Assembly (NCBI GenBank): GCA_026389335.1
Contig: JAPLIB010000015.1
Location: 1-64,000, forward strand
Direction: 5' to 3'
Length of the DNA stretch: 64,000 nucleotides
From: Cyanobacteriota bacterium
Lineage (GTDB): Bacteria > Cyanobacteriota > Cyanobacteriia > PCC-6307 > Cyanobiaceae
In this document: piece after piece, positions 9,126 to 18,175 of the stretch
Numbering within the stretch: position 1 is the stretch's first letter
Layout: every line of letters starts with the position of its first letter
The notes under the pieces: model-generated
What the model was told of the DNA's origin: nothing
The model's database searches: none
The model's input: only the letters and a program-made list of their open reading frames with translations
Program-made: the position numbers and the translations under genes

Positions 9126-10355
9126 TCAGTAGCGCACCTGCCAGGGCCAGCGATCAGGCAGACAGAGGAAATTGTCATCCAAGCCACATTCCAGACTGCC
9201 CGAAGTCAACAAACGGCCCTCCAACCAGTACTGGAAGGTCATATACATCACCGGCAGCAGACACCAATAAGCCCGGTACCGATTGAGCCAGGAAAGATAA
9301 ATAATTAACAAGAAAACAGCAACACCATCAGCGAAGCGGCAGGTGACCTGAGGCAGCCAGAGATACACAATCGACTGCTGGATTCCGATATAAATCAGAC
9401 CGAACCCTGCCAACAGTTGGGTGAGCGGGCAAAGCAGCAGCAGCCGTGGATCCAGCCGGCGCTGCAGGCAGGCCAGGAGCAACCCAACCGCCATAGCCCA
9501 CTGCAAACGGCCGACACGACGGCTGAGGGGGTATTGGTTGAAGTACTCCTCCCGGGAATAATCCTGTAGCCGATCCCAGGCAATTGGCGCCGCCATCAGG
9601 AACAAAGCCAACAAAATCAGCAGGGCGACGACCAGCGGCCAGCGGCGGCGCAGATCACTCCGGCGAAAAAGCGCGCGCCGCTGGCGCAGATCGCTTACCA
9701 CCTCCGGCAGCCTCTGCAGCCAGGGCAACAGGCTGATCGGCAGATTCAGCACGAAGGTGTTGTGGCTGATGGCCGAAAGCAGTATTCCCAGACCGACCCA
9801 ACGACGGTCAAGCTGGACCAGTCTCGCCCCCTGCAACAGCAGCGGCAGCAGCAGCAACACCGCCAGAGCCTGTCGGGAATGGGCGTTCTGCATGAACCCC
9901 CGCAGCATCGGACTGCAGGTGAGCACCAGGGCCCACCAACCGGCCCACGGTCGGGCACGCCAGGTGCAGGCCAACAGAATCGCCGCCGCCGCGTACCCGC
10001 TCACCACCAGACCATGCACCATCGCCATCCGATAAGGCAGCCACAACAGCAGCGGCCGCAGCAGGCGCCAGAGCAGCTCCGGTGGCGCCCGATCCGGATC
10101 CCACTCCAGGTAGTGGGAGAAGCGGGTGGTGTCGCTGGTGCCCCAGCTGCCAAGGGTGAAGAACACCAGCGTCAGCAGCAACAGCAGCACCACGGCCGCA
10201 CGCCACAGGTACCAGCGCCGCTGGACCCCGGCCCAGTGGATGGCGATCGCCAGGATCCCCTGGGCGAAGAACAACGACGTCATCGCCTGAGGAGCCACCA
10301 TGAACTGGTCGATCCGGAAGGGGGCCGTGAGCGGGAATGCCGGATTGATGATCAT
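9126..10355 (-). CDS. Polytopic membrane protein, EpsG/Wzy-like polymerase candidate (copy 1)
   Basis: An integral membrane protein with about ten hydrophobic segments. The start MIINPAFPLTAPFRIDQ is chosen because it lines up with the start of its upstream paralogue; the frame is open to 10421. Shared landmarks with that paralogue are APFRIDQ, FFTLGSWG-SDTT, LPYRMAMVHGLV, the conserved QN-SRQAL and the identical tail CGLDD-FLC-PDRWPWQVRY. QN-x-x-RQ in a membrane loop is reminiscent of EpsG-type exopolysaccharide polymerases. It is the last gene of the kdsA-containing minus-strand cluster and convergent with 7934-9121, with four bases between the stops. Polymerase function is an inference. 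Confidence 0.75.
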   Translation of the reverse strand: MIINPAFPLTAPFRIDQFMVAPQAMTSLFFAQGILAIAIHWAGVQRRWYLWRAAVVLLLLLTLVFFTLGSWGTSDTTRFSHYLEWDPDRAPPELLWRLLRPLLLWLPYRMAMVHGLVVSGYAAAAILLACTWRARPWAGWWALVLTCSPMLRGFMQNAHSRQALAVLLLLPLLLQGARLVQLDRRWVGLGILLSAISHNTFVLNLPISLLPWLQRLPEVVSDLRQRRALFRRSDLRRRWPLVVALLILLALFLMAAPIAWDRLQDYSREEYFNQYPLSRRVGRLQWAMAVGLLLACLQRRLDPRLLLLCPLTQLLAGFGLIYIGIQQSIVYLWLPQVTCRFADGVAVFLLIIYLSWLNRYRAYWCLLPVMYMTFQYWLEGRLLTSGSLECGLDDNFLCLPDRWPWQVRY

Positions 10356-10424
10356 CCAGGGACAACAACTGATCAGAGAATGCGTAGGCAGGATCGCAGA
10401 GGCTGGCCAGAAAATCAGCAACGA

Positions 10425-11651
10425 TCACGGTCCTGATCCATAGCGCACCTGCCAGGGCCAGCGGTCCGGGATGCAGAGGAACTCATCATCCAGGCCACAG
10501 TTCAGCACCAATGAGCCCAGCAGACTGCCCAGCAGCCAGGCCTCAAGCGTGACAGCCAAGGCCGGCACCCCCGCCCAGCAGCAACGCTGCCGCTGCAGCC
10601 AGCCCAGCCAGAGGATCAACAGGTAGAAGCCCACGGCATCGACCAGGCGGCTGGTGATCGGCGCCAGCAGCTGCCAGCGCAGAGATTGCTGCAGCAGCCA
10701 GAAGAGCAGGGCCAAGATCGCCACAGAACGACTGCGGTCGCAGGCCAGCAACTGCCGCCAGCCCAAGCGCCGCTGCCTGCAGGCCAGCAGCACCCCCAAG
10801 GCCATGGCCAGCTGGAGACGGATCACCTCGGGCCGCAGGGCGTAGGTGGGGAAATAACTCTCCTGGGAGCTGTAGACCCGCAGCTTCTCCAAGGCCATCG
10901 GGGCTGCCAATCCCAGCAGCAGCAGAGCGGCCACAGCCGGCAGCAGCAACGGCCAGCGCCAGCGCAGCCCGGAACGGGCCGCCGCCAGCCGGGGCGCCAG
11001 GGCCAGGGCCAGGGTGAGCGGAAAACTGGTGTGCACCGTGGCCGCCAGGCCGGTGGACAGGGCCAGATGCCAGCGGTCCAGGTTGGCCAGGCGGGCGGCC
11101 CAGAGCAGCAGGGGCAGCAGCAGCAGGGTCATCAGGGCCTGACGGCTGACCCCGTTCTGCAGGAAGTTGCGCAACAGCGGGCTGCAGACGATCAGCAGGC
11201 TCCACCAGCCGCCCCAGGTCCAGACCCGCCAATGGCGAGCCAGCAGCAGTGGAGCGGCGGCATAGCCGGCCGCCACCAGACCATGCACCATCGCCATCCG
11301 ATACGGCAGACGCATCACCAGCGGTGCCACCAAGGCCCAGAAGGGCTCGCCCCGCACCCGGGAGAGATCGAAGGCCAGGTAATAGGAGAGCTTGGTGGTG
11401 TCGCTGTTGCCCCAGCTGCCCAGGGTGAAGAACAGGGCCACCAGGGCCAGCAGCAGCAGGGCCAGGCCGTTCCAGAGCCGGAGACGCTCCCGCCGGGCGG
11501 CCCAGCTCATCAGGCCCGCGAGCAGCACCTGGGAGCAGAAGAGCAGCGCCATCTGCAGCGGAGCTGCCATGACCTGATCGATCCGGAACGGGGCAATGGT
11601 GGGAAAGGGCGCGATCGACGTGAGCCCCGCCAGGGCATTGAACGGCGGCAT
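10425..11651 (-). CDS. Polytopic membrane protein, EpsG/Wzy-like polymerase candidate (copy 2)
   Basis: About 408 residues, with the same fold and landmarks as the downstream gene (APFRIDQ, FTLGSWGNSDTT, LPYRMAMVHGLVAAGYA, QNGVSRQAL, DRWPWQVRY). The frame is open to 11843, but the ATG at 11651 overlaps the preceding stop by one base (TGATG), which decides the start. The pair clearly arose by tandem duplication and then diverged. A likely role is chain polymerisation or another membrane step in building the polysaccharide exported by the nearby ABC system. No catalytic residue can be confirmed by eye. Confidence 0.78.
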   Translation of the reverse strand: MPPFNALAGLTSIAPFPTIAPFRIDQVMAAPLQMALLFCSQVLLAGLMSWAARRERLRLWNGLALLLLALVALFFTLGSWGNSDTTKLSYYLAFDLSRVRGEPFWALVAPLVMRLPYRMAMVHGLVAAGYAAAPLLLARHWRVWTWGGWWSLLIVCSPLLRNFLQNGVSRQALMTLLLLPLLLWAARLANLDRWHLALSTGLAATVHTSFPLTLALALAPRLAAARSGLRWRWPLLLPAVAALLLLGLAAPMALEKLRVYSSQESYFPTYALRPEVIRLQLAMALGVLLACRQRRLGWRQLLACDRSRSVAILALLFWLLQQSLRWQLLAPITSRLVDAVGFYLLILWLGWLQRQRCCWAGVPALAVTLEAWLLGSLLGSLVLNCGLDDEFLCIPDRWPWQVRYGSGP

Positions 11652-12787
11652 CAGGCGCGCCGGGGCTCCCGAAGCCCGGGCCCGTGGCCTGTCAGCAACC
11701 CCCTCAGCTCCGTCGCCGGGCGCAGGCAGTCGAAGCCCCAGTAGGGATCCAGCAGCTCGCGCACAGCAGCGGCCGCAGCACCGGGATCGGCTAACGCCAG
11801 CCGGGCCGAGAGTTCGGCACTGAGCCGCTGGCGCTCGCTCCACTCGGCAGCCTCCTCCTCGGCCTTGGCGCCGCTGAGACCGGAGAGATCCTGCTCGGCC
11901 GCCACCGGCAACCAGTGCAGGCGCTTGTCCAGGGCCACGCCGTAGCCCAGATGGGTGCCGAAGGCATTGCTCACCAGCCCGTCACTGAGTTCCAGCAGGG
12001 TGCGCAGGGCATCGAGGAACCAGGGATTGGAGCGATGGCCATTGCAGGCCACGATCCACCGCGGCGGCAGCTCCGGCAACTGGGGATCCTTCCAGTGCCG
12101 CAGCCAGATCACCGAGCGATAGCCGCCCCTGGCAGCCTGCTGGGCCACAGCCTCGATGCAGGCCCCCTGATCCATGCGGCGCTCCACCTGGTCCCAGCTG
12201 TGGGCCAGCACCACCAGCAGGGTGGGACCGAGCTGTTGACGCAAGCTGGCAATCTCCGCCGCCGCCAGCAACGGCTGGGCATAGGCGATCCAGGGGCCGA
12301 TCGGCTCGGCGGGCAGGCCGAAGCGCTCCTGCAACCAGTCGGCCCGCAGGGGGCCCATGCAGAGATAGCCGCGGCTCCAGCCACGGGGACGCTCGAATGT
12401 GGCACTGGAGCTCACCTTGAGCCCATGCTCCAGCAGCCAGGGCAAGGGAGCACCGAGTAGCGGCAATCCCGCGTGGCGCTTGATCTGAATGTCGTGGCCA
12501 TAGTGATGGGAGGAGTTCTCCAGCTCACGCCGGGCTGGGCTGAAAAAAGGCTTGCGAGCAGCGGCGTCATGGAAAGCGCCGTTGTCCCAGAGCACGGCGC
12601 TCACCTGGGGGGCCAGGGGACGCCCCGCAAAGGCCTGCTGCACCAGGCCGCGATAGGCGGCCAGGGCCATCCACTGATCACGATCGAGGGCAGCCAGGCG
12701 AGAAAGCGGTGCCAGACGGCCGCCGCGGATGGCGCTGCGAATCCCCTGGCGGAGGCGGGCCTTCACCCCCAGCTTGCCTTCAGCCAT
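11651..12787 (-). CDS. Polysaccharide-biosynthesis protein, GT-B-like, family not recognised
   Basis: About 378 residues from the ATG at 12787, which is preceded by a strong ribosome site (GGGAGGTGG) at good spacing. A TTG at 12832 overlapping the kdsC stop is the alternative. Readable features are LLVVLAHSWDQVERRMDQG, YRSVIWLRHWKDPQ, and LSDGLVSNAFGTHLGYGVALDK. The last is the kind of donor-site loop found in capsule and lipopolysaccharide GT-B proteins, where a conserved S/T-N-x-G-T-H precedes the C-terminal helix. The gene lies directly downstream of kdsC and kdsA and upstream of the membrane paralogues. A Kdo-transferase-like role is conceivable but not shown. Confidence 0.65.
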   Translation of the reverse strand: MAEGKLGVKARLRQGIRSAIRGGRLAPLSRLAALDRDQWMALAAYRGLVQQAFAGRPLAPQVSAVLWDNGAFHDAAARKPFFSPARRELENSSHHYGHDIQIKRHAGLPLLGAPLPWLLEHGLKVSSSATFERPRGWSRGYLCMGPLRADWLQERFGLPAEPIGPWIAYAQPLLAAAEIASLRQQLGPTLLVVLAHSWDQVERRMDQGACIEAVAQQAARGGYRSVIWLRHWKDPQLPELPPRWIVACNGHRSNPWFLDALRTLLELSDGLVSNAFGTHLGYGVALDKRLHWLPVAAEQDLSGLSGAKAEEEAAEWSERQRLSAELSARLALADPGAAAAAVRELLDPYWGFDCLRPATELRGLLTGHGPGLREPRRA

Positions 12788-12828
12788 GGGACCACCTCCC
12801 GGCCCCAAACCCTGCTGTTGAGGGGCGC

Positions 12829-13407
12829 TCAATCATTGCGATCCCGCCAGCCCTGATCCGCCAGCCGCCGCCAGTCCCCCCGCACCCGCAGGATTTCATC
12901 GGCCAGGCGCCGCACCGCCCCATCGCCGCCGTTGCGATCCAGCACCCAGTCGGCACGGCGCCGCAGGGGCTGCACCGCATCAGCCGTGGCGATCAGCAGG
13001 CCCACGGCGGGGCGCACCGCCAGATCGTTGAGGTCATCGCCCACAAAGGCCGTGTGGGCGGCCGCCATCCCCAGGCTCACCTGCAGCGCCGCCAGCGCCG
13101 CCGGCTTGTCCTTAACGCCCGTGAGCACATGGCGAATACCCAGATAGCGGGCCCGCTGCTCCGTGGCGCCACTCTTGCCACCGCTCAGCCAGGCCACCTC
13201 CACGCCGGCCTGCTGCAGCAGCCGGATGCCGAGGCCATCCCGGACGTCAAAGCGCTTGATCACTTCCCCCGTTTCCGTGGTCCAGAGGCCGCCATCGGTG
13301 AGCACACCATCGACATCCAGCACCAGCAGCTGCAGCTCGCCCAGCTGGGAGCGGCAGCGGCGATAACCGCTGGCATGGCGCCAAAAGCGATGGAACTGCT
13401 GGATCAC
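12829..13407 (-). CDS. kdsC: 3-deoxy-D-manno-octulosonate 8-phosphate phosphatase
   Basis: Hydrolyses Kdo-8-phosphate to Kdo and phosphate, the third step of Kdo synthesis. It is a cap-less HAD enzyme of 192 residues: motif I LLVLDVDGVLTDG with the nucleophile and acid/base aspartates, GIRLLQQAGVEVAWLSGG (motif II), GVKDKPAAL with the motif III lysine, and FVGDDLNDL (motif IV). Size matches the family. The start is GTG. It follows kdsA by 26 bases on the same strand, so the two consecutive Kdo steps are in one operon. No kdsB or waaA is in the window. Confidence 0.92.
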   Translation of the reverse strand: MIQQFHRFWRHASGYRRCRSQLGELQLLVLDVDGVLTDGGLWTTETGEVIKRFDVRDGLGIRLLQQAGVEVAWLSGGKSGATEQRARYLGIRHVLTGVKDKPAALAALQVSLGMAAAHTAFVGDDLNDLAVRPAVGLLIATADAVQPLRRRADWVLDRNGGDGAVRRLADEILRVRGDWRRLADQGWRDRND

Positions 13408-13433
13408 GGGGGATCGCCGCCGGGGGACTGAAC

Positions 13434-14243
13434 TCAGAGGGTGCTCACGGCCACACCCGGCTCCAGGGTGGCGCGGATTGCCAGCAGCTGCTCCAGCAGG
13501 GTCTCAAGGCGATGCAGCGGCACCATGTTCGGCCCATCGCTGAGAGCCTTGTCGGGATCGGGGTGCACCTCCATGAACAGGCCATCCACACCCACGGCCA
13601 CCGCCGCCCGGGCCAGGGGGGCCACAAACTCACGCTGACCGCCCGTGGTGGCGCCCAGGCCACCGGGCTGCTGCACCGAATGGGTGGCATCGAAGATCAC
13701 CGGGCAGCCCAGATCACGGAGCTGGGGCAGGCTGCGGTAATCCACCACGAGCGTGTTGTAGCCGAAGCAGCTGCCCCGTTCGGTGAGCCAGAGGTTCTGA
13801 GCGCCGGCATCGCGCAACTTCTTCACCACCTGGGCCATATCCCAGGGAGCCAGGAACTGGCCCTTTTTGACATTGATCACTTTGTCGGTGCCGGCGGTGG
13901 CCGCAGCCGCGGCCAACAGCAGATCACTCTGGCGGCAGAGAAAGGCCGGGATCTGCAACACGTCCACCACCTCGGCCACCGCTGCCGCCTGGTGGCTTTC
14001 ATGGATATCGGTGAGCAGCCGCAGGCCATAGCGCTGCTTCACTTCCGCCAGCAAAGCCAAGCCTTGCTGCACGCCAGGGCCGCGGAAGGAGCTGCCGGAG
14101 CTGCGATTGGCCTTGTCGAAACTGGCTTTGAAGATGTACTCGATCCCCAGACGATCGGTGATCTGCTGGACCCGTTCGGCAATCTCAAAAACCAGATCTC
14201 TGCTCTCGATGACGCAGGGACCTGCCACCAGGATCAAAGACAT
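13434..14243 (-). CDS. kdsA: 2-dehydro-3-deoxyphosphooctonate aldolase (Kdo-8-P synthase)
   Basis: Condenses phosphoenolpyruvate with D-arabinose 5-phosphate to Kdo-8-phosphate in the cytoplasm. The 269-residue protein is full length and shows the family signature from its start ([15 protein letters not shown]), [12 protein letters not shown], the PEP/A5P-binding [27 protein letters not shown], and [14 protein letters not shown]. The sequence CVIES and the C-terminal DGPNMVPL region fit KdsA rather than the DAHP synthase homologues. The gene lies at the head of a kdsA-kdsC-GT-B-membrane-membrane run, so Kdo made here is probably destined for the polysaccharide made by that cluster. Confidence 0.96.
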   Translation of the reverse strand: MSLILVAGPCVIESRDLVFEIAERVQQITDRLGIEYIFKASFDKANRSSGSSFRGPGVQQGLALLAEVKQRYGLRLLTDIHESHQAAAVAEVVDVLQIPAFLCRQSDLLLAAAAATAGTDKVINVKKGQFLAPWDMAQVVKKLRDAGAQNLWLTERGSCFGYNTLVVDYRSLPQLRDLGCPVIFDATHSVQQPGGLGATTGGQREFVAPLARAAVAVGVDGLFMEVHPDPDKALSDGPNMVPLHRLETLLEQLLAIRATLEPGVAVSTL

Positions 14244-14326
14244 GAGATCACGGAGGACATTTCTGAATCAGAGCTTAGACGAAGGAGATCTTCTGACCAG
14301 CCAGGAATCTGCGCTCCGGGAGCCAG

Positions 14327-16159
14327 TCAATTCACCAGACGCCGCTCGAGAGAAGCGAGATCATGGAACGTATCAGAACGGTGCTGCAGCTCTTCGAAGG
14401 TGCCGAAAGCCTTGATCCGACCGCGTTCAAACTCATAGATACGATCACAGCGCATCACCGTGGACAAGCGATGGGCGATCACCACAGTTGTGCAACGACG
14501 GCCAATCACCTCAAGGGCCTGAATGATTTCACTTTCGGTGCGATTGTCGAGGGCGCTGGTGGCTTCATCCAGCAACAGGAACTGGGAGCGACGATAAAAA
14601 GAACGGGCCAGGGCCAGCCGCTGCCGCTGGCCACCGGAAAGCTGCAGACCGTTCTCACCGATCGGCGTATGCAGGCCATAGGGAAGTTCACTGACAAACT
14701 CAACCAACTGGGCTGCCTCCAGGGCTGTCCACACTTCGTCCTGTTCCACATCCACTTCGTTCTTGCCGAAAGCCACATTCTCCAACACGCTCGAATCAAG
14801 CAGGTTGATGAACTGGGGAACTTGGGAGCAACAGGCCCGCCAGGCGGGCACATCCTGTTCAGAAACCGGAATACCATCGAGGGTGAGGGCACCGCGACTG
14901 GGATCCAGCAGGGCCAGCAGAATCTGGGCCGTGGTGGTTTTGCCGCTGCCTGTGGAGCCCACAAACGCCACCCGAGAACCGACTGGAATCGAGAGGTCAA
15001 CGCCGCGAAGCACCGGCTCTTCCGAGCCTGGATAGGAATACCAGACATCGCGCAGACCGATCGAACGCTTGGGGAAGACCCCCAGGGGACTGGGCACACC
15101 GGGGTCACCAAGCGCCGGCCTTCGGGCGGGCAAGCGCAAGTATTCCAGCGTTGTGTCAATAACCGGCAACCCACCGCGCAGTTGATTCAACGAAGAAAAG
15201 AAGTCCTGCAGGGGCGGAGTGAGGCGCAACGCCGCCACAGCAAGAGAGGCGAGGAAGGGCAGGATGGCGCGGATATCGGAGCGATCACCACTGAGCAGGG
15301 CCGGAACAGCACCGAAGGCAAAGATCAGAGTGATGCCGAGGGGTTCAATCAGGGCCCTGGGAATTGTGGGCAATAGCTCCGTGGTCCAGGCATAACTCTT
15401 GGCTTTTTCACCGGTGCGAACAAAAGCGTCGCGGAAGTGATCCTCAGAAGCGGTGAGCTTGATATCGCGAATCGAACTAAGTGACTCCAATAAAATATGA
15501 GTCGCCCTCGACTCCAGTCGCAACTTTTGCCTGGAAGCATGGCGCAAGTAGGGAGTGATAAGTTGAGATATAACAAGATAAGAAAAAACAAGACTAACAA
15601 TCAGCACCACAGCCGACCACCGACCGATTACTAGAATGCCGAGCGAAAGCAGCACGATCGAAAAAACACTTCCAACCATCTTGAGCAGTGGATTGACAAC
15701 CGAATTGGAAGTCTTTTTAATATGGCTCAACACCATCGTCGACAACTTTGCCGTGCTCTTGGTGAGGTGATATTCATAACCTTGAGCCAGCACATTGGCA
15801 TGGATCTGGTTGGAGAGATCGATCCAGACCTGTGCTGTCAGACGTTGCTGCAGAAACTGAAGGCCAAGCTTGCCAAAGGAACCAATCCAGGACAACAAAG
15901 CAAAAATGGCGATCAGCCAGAGGCCCTGATCCACCGAATCGCCGCCAAAAACCTTCACACCCGGCACCCCGTCACCCAGATGCCCCCCCACCAGGGCGCC
16001 CATCAGCCGAGCGATCACCGCCACAGAGGCCAGATCGACAAAACCTGGAATGACTGAGGCAGCGACCACCCATTGCAGCTGGCTGATGCGTCCCGATGGC
16101 AGATAGGCCATCAGAGCGCGCAGCTGTCGATAGGTTCGGCTCCTGGAGAGCAGATTCAA
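14327..16159 (-). CDS. ABC exporter, fused permease and ATPase
   Basis: A half-transporter of roughly 610 residues in the lipid/polysaccharide/peptide exporter class (MsbA/PglK-like). The N-terminal half has about six hydrophobic helices. The C-terminal half has Walker A GSTGSGKTT, the Q-loop near CCSQVPQFINLLDSS, signature LSGGQRQRLALARS, Walker B FLLLDEATSALD and H-loop IAHRLST. The start is uncertain: the frame is open to 16348 but overlaps the upstream glycosyltransferase. I chose a TTG giving NLLSRSRTYRQLRALM; the ATG at 16111 is the alternative. Position between kdsA and a glycosyltransferase suggests flipping of a lipid-linked sugar or export of a polysaccharide. Confidence 0.88.
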   Translation of the reverse strand: MNLLSRSRTYRQLRALMAYLPSGRISQLQWVVAASVIPGFVDLASVAVIARLMGALVGGHLGDGVPGVKVFGGDSVDQGLWLIAIFALLSWIGSFGKLGLQFLQQRLTAQVWIDLSNQIHANVLAQGYEYHLTKSTAKLSTMVLSHIKKTSNSVVNPLLKMVGSVFSIVLLSLGILVIGRWSAVVLIVSLVFSYLVISQLITPYLRHASRQKLRLESRATHILLESLSSIRDIKLTASEDHFRDAFVRTGEKAKSYAWTTELLPTIPRALIEPLGITLIFAFGAVPALLSGDRSDIRAILPFLASLAVAALRLTPPLQDFFSSLNQLRGGLPVIDTTLEYLRLPARRPALGDPGVPSPLGVFPKRSIGLRDVWYSYPGSEEPVLRGVDLSIPVGSRVAFVGSTGSGKTTTAQILLALLDPSRGALTLDGIPVSEQDVPAWRACCSQVPQFINLLDSSVLENVAFGKNEVDVEQDEVWTALEAAQLVEFVSELPYGLHTPIGENGLQLSGGQRQRLALARSFYRRSQFLLLDEATSALDNRTESEIIQALEVIGRRCTTVVIAHRLSTVMRCDRIYEFERGRIKAFGTFEELQHRSDTFHDLASLERRLVN

Positions 16160-16212
16160 GCGCCCGGCTGGCCCATCACTCCGTAACGAGGTTATGGCGG
16201 CCAGCCCCGAAT

Positions 16213-17268
16213 TCAGCCGCCAGCGGGCCAGCGCGGCAGCCGCCCTCCCAACTGCTGCCGCAGCCGCCCCCACCCTTGCTCCAGCCGAATCCGCCAGGTG
16301 GGTCGCCGCTGCAGGGGCACCACACCAAGCCCAAAGCACCGTTCCCAATGGCCATCCAGCATCTCCAGCGCAGCGCGCCAGCGCTCCAGCAGCACCGGTT
16401 CGGAGCAGGCCTCCAGCAATGGCGTCAACCGACTGGCGGGCGGTTGCCAGGCCTGGGGCTGGGCCACCGCCGCGGTGATGCGCTCAAGGTCCATCTCCAG
16501 GCTGCCGCAGCCGAGCTGATGGCCCACCAGGCCGGGATCGAGGCTGTCGGCTAGGGCATGGTTGAGGCTGCTGAACACCACACAACCGCAGGCGAGGGCC
16601 TCGATCGGCGGCAACCCAAAACCCTCGCTGACGCCGCGGGCCCGCCAGTAGTCGGCCGAGTCGTAGAGCACCACCGTGGCGCTGTTGAACAGGCCGACCA
16701 GATCCTCCACCCAGCCCTTCTGCACCTCCACCGCCAGCCCCCGCCGCCGCAGGGCCGGCACCAGCTGCTCCAGCACATAGGCGCTGCTCTTGCGCTGCTG
16801 CACCAGCACGTCGATCGGGCGGCGCAGCCGCGGGTCGTCGCCCCTGGCCCCCCGATTCAGCCACATCGGCTCCAGGGCATTGGGCACCAGTAGCAAAGGA
16901 TTGCGGGGCGCCCGATCGCCCCAGTAGCCGAGGGTGTTACGACTCACCGCCAGCACCGGCACCCCCGCCGGCAGATCGAAGCCATAGCCGCTGCTGTGGG
17001 CGTGATAGGCCGCCGGGCGCCCGCGCAGGCGCCGCAGCAGCCAGGGCACATCAAAGCCCCAGCTGACAATCCACAGGGCCGGACCCGGTGCCGGCTCGCT
17101 CTGCAGCAGGTCGGCGAGGAAGGGATGGCCCTCCTCCCGCTGGCGGTAAGTGACCACCTCGGCACAGCGCAGGCCAGCCACCAGCCGGGCACTCTGCAAC
17201 TCCACCAGCAAACCGCCGCAGCGGAAGCGACCGCTGGTGCCTGGAACAAGGAAACGGACGGGGCGCAA
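16213..17268 (-). CDS. Family 4-type (GT-B) glycosyltransferase
   Basis: A retaining GT-B glycosyltransferase of 351 residues. The N-terminal acceptor domain starts RFLVPGTSGRFRCGGL, and the C-terminal domain shows the E-x7-E donor-binding motif in SEGFGLPPIEALACGCVV. VWIV-like strand WIVSWGFDVPW and HAHSSGYGFD lie between. The start is TTG, two bases past the haem oxygenase stop, so the two genes may be cotranscribed, although their functions are unrelated. It precedes the ABC exporter, consistent with surface glycan assembly. The sugar specificity is unknown. Confidence 0.82.
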   Translation of the reverse strand: MRPVRFLVPGTSGRFRCGGLLVELQSARLVAGLRCAEVVTYRQREEGHPFLADLLQSEPAPGPALWIVSWGFDVPWLLRRLRGRPAAYHAHSSGYGFDLPAGVPVLAVSRNTLGYWGDRAPRNPLLLVPNALEPMWLNRGARGDDPRLRRPIDVLVQQRKSSAYVLEQLVPALRRRGLAVEVQKGWVEDLVGLFNSATVVLYDSADYWRARGVSEGFGLPPIEALACGCVVFSSLNHALADSLDPGLVGHQLGCGSLEMDLERITAAVAQPQAWQPPASRLTPLLEACSEPVLLERWRAALEMLDGHWERCFGLGVVPLQRRPTWRIRLEQGWGRLRQQLGGRLPRWPAGG

Positions 17269-17270
17269 GC

Positions 17271-17984
17271 TCAGGCGGCGACGACCTCGGTGCTACCAGA
17301 GCGCTGACGGCGGGTGAGGAAGCCGAACAGCACCTTGCCGATCGCCGCGATCAGATTGCCCTCCAGCTCCTGGAACATCAGCATGTTGCAGTGGAAGGCC
17401 TCATTCGCCTCCTCAACAATGCGATCGGCCATCGCCTGATCAATCGGCAGGGAATCGAGGGTGAGGCGATAATTAGCCTTGAAGGCTTTCTCATCGGCAA
17501 TGGCGTCGAACTCATAGAAGCGCAGGCCATCGTGCTCGCCCAGGTTCATCGCCTTCTGGGCAATGTTCTTGAGAATCTGGCCGCCGGAGAGATCGCCGAT
17601 GTAACGGGTGTAGTGGTGGCCCACCAGCAGCTCAGGCGACTCCTTCGCCACCCGATGGAGGCGGGCCACATAGGCCTGGGCACCCGGGGTAGCCCGGATC
17701 AGGTTGCGCCAGTCGCCCCCGAAGTAGAAGGCCAGATCATGCTCCAGCGACTCACGCCGGTTGAGGGCCGGGGAATTGATCGCTCCCACCACGGGGTGAT
17801 CGGCGAGACGGCCGAGCTCCTCCTCCATGGCGCTATAGACGAACCAGAGATCGGCCACCAGCGTGCGGTAACTGGCCTTATCGACCACCCCCTTGAGGAA
17901 GCAGCTCACAAAGCCGGTGTTTTCGGCCATGGTGTGGGCCTTCTTCGTTCCCTCACGCAGTTGGGAAGCCAGGGCGACAGGCAT
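17271..17984 (-). CDS. ho1: Haem oxygenase (biliverdin-producing, ferredoxin-dependent)
   Basis: Cleaves haem to biliverdin IXalpha, CO and iron, the first step to phycobilin chromophores. The 237-residue protein starts MPVALASQLREGTKKAHTM, containing the proximal haem histidine in KKAH. It has VSCFLKGVVDKASYR, the LEHDLAFYFG segment and the distal-helix motif YIGDLSGGQILKNIA. The frame extends to 18119, but the ATG at 17984 matches the conserved cyanobacterial start and length. About 190 bases upstream are free of genes and should hold its promoter. The next gene downstream is only two bases away. Confidence 0.97.
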   Translation of the reverse strand: MPVALASQLREGTKKAHTMAENTGFVSCFLKGVVDKASYRTLVADLWFVYSAMEEELGRLADHPVVGAINSPALNRRESLEHDLAFYFGGDWRNLIRATPGAQAYVARLHRVAKESPELLVGHHYTRYIGDLSGGQILKNIAQKAMNLGEHDGLRFYEFDAIADEKAFKANYRLTLDSLPIDQAMADRIVEEANEAFHCNMLMFQELEGNLIAAIGKVLFGFLTRRQRSGSTEVVAA

Positions 17985-18175
17985 CGGTCCTCGAGGTGGC
18001 ACGGGCAGACGATCTAAAGTAGAGGTGGATTTCGCAGCAACGGCGACAAGATTGCGAAGGGTTACGTGGGCGGGCACTGTGCGCTGCAGGCCGCGACGCA
18101 CCAGCCTCGCCATGGTCACAGGCCGGCAACGGTGCCGCTGGCCGGTGATCCGGGCCGAGGAAATCCTGGCTGAGG

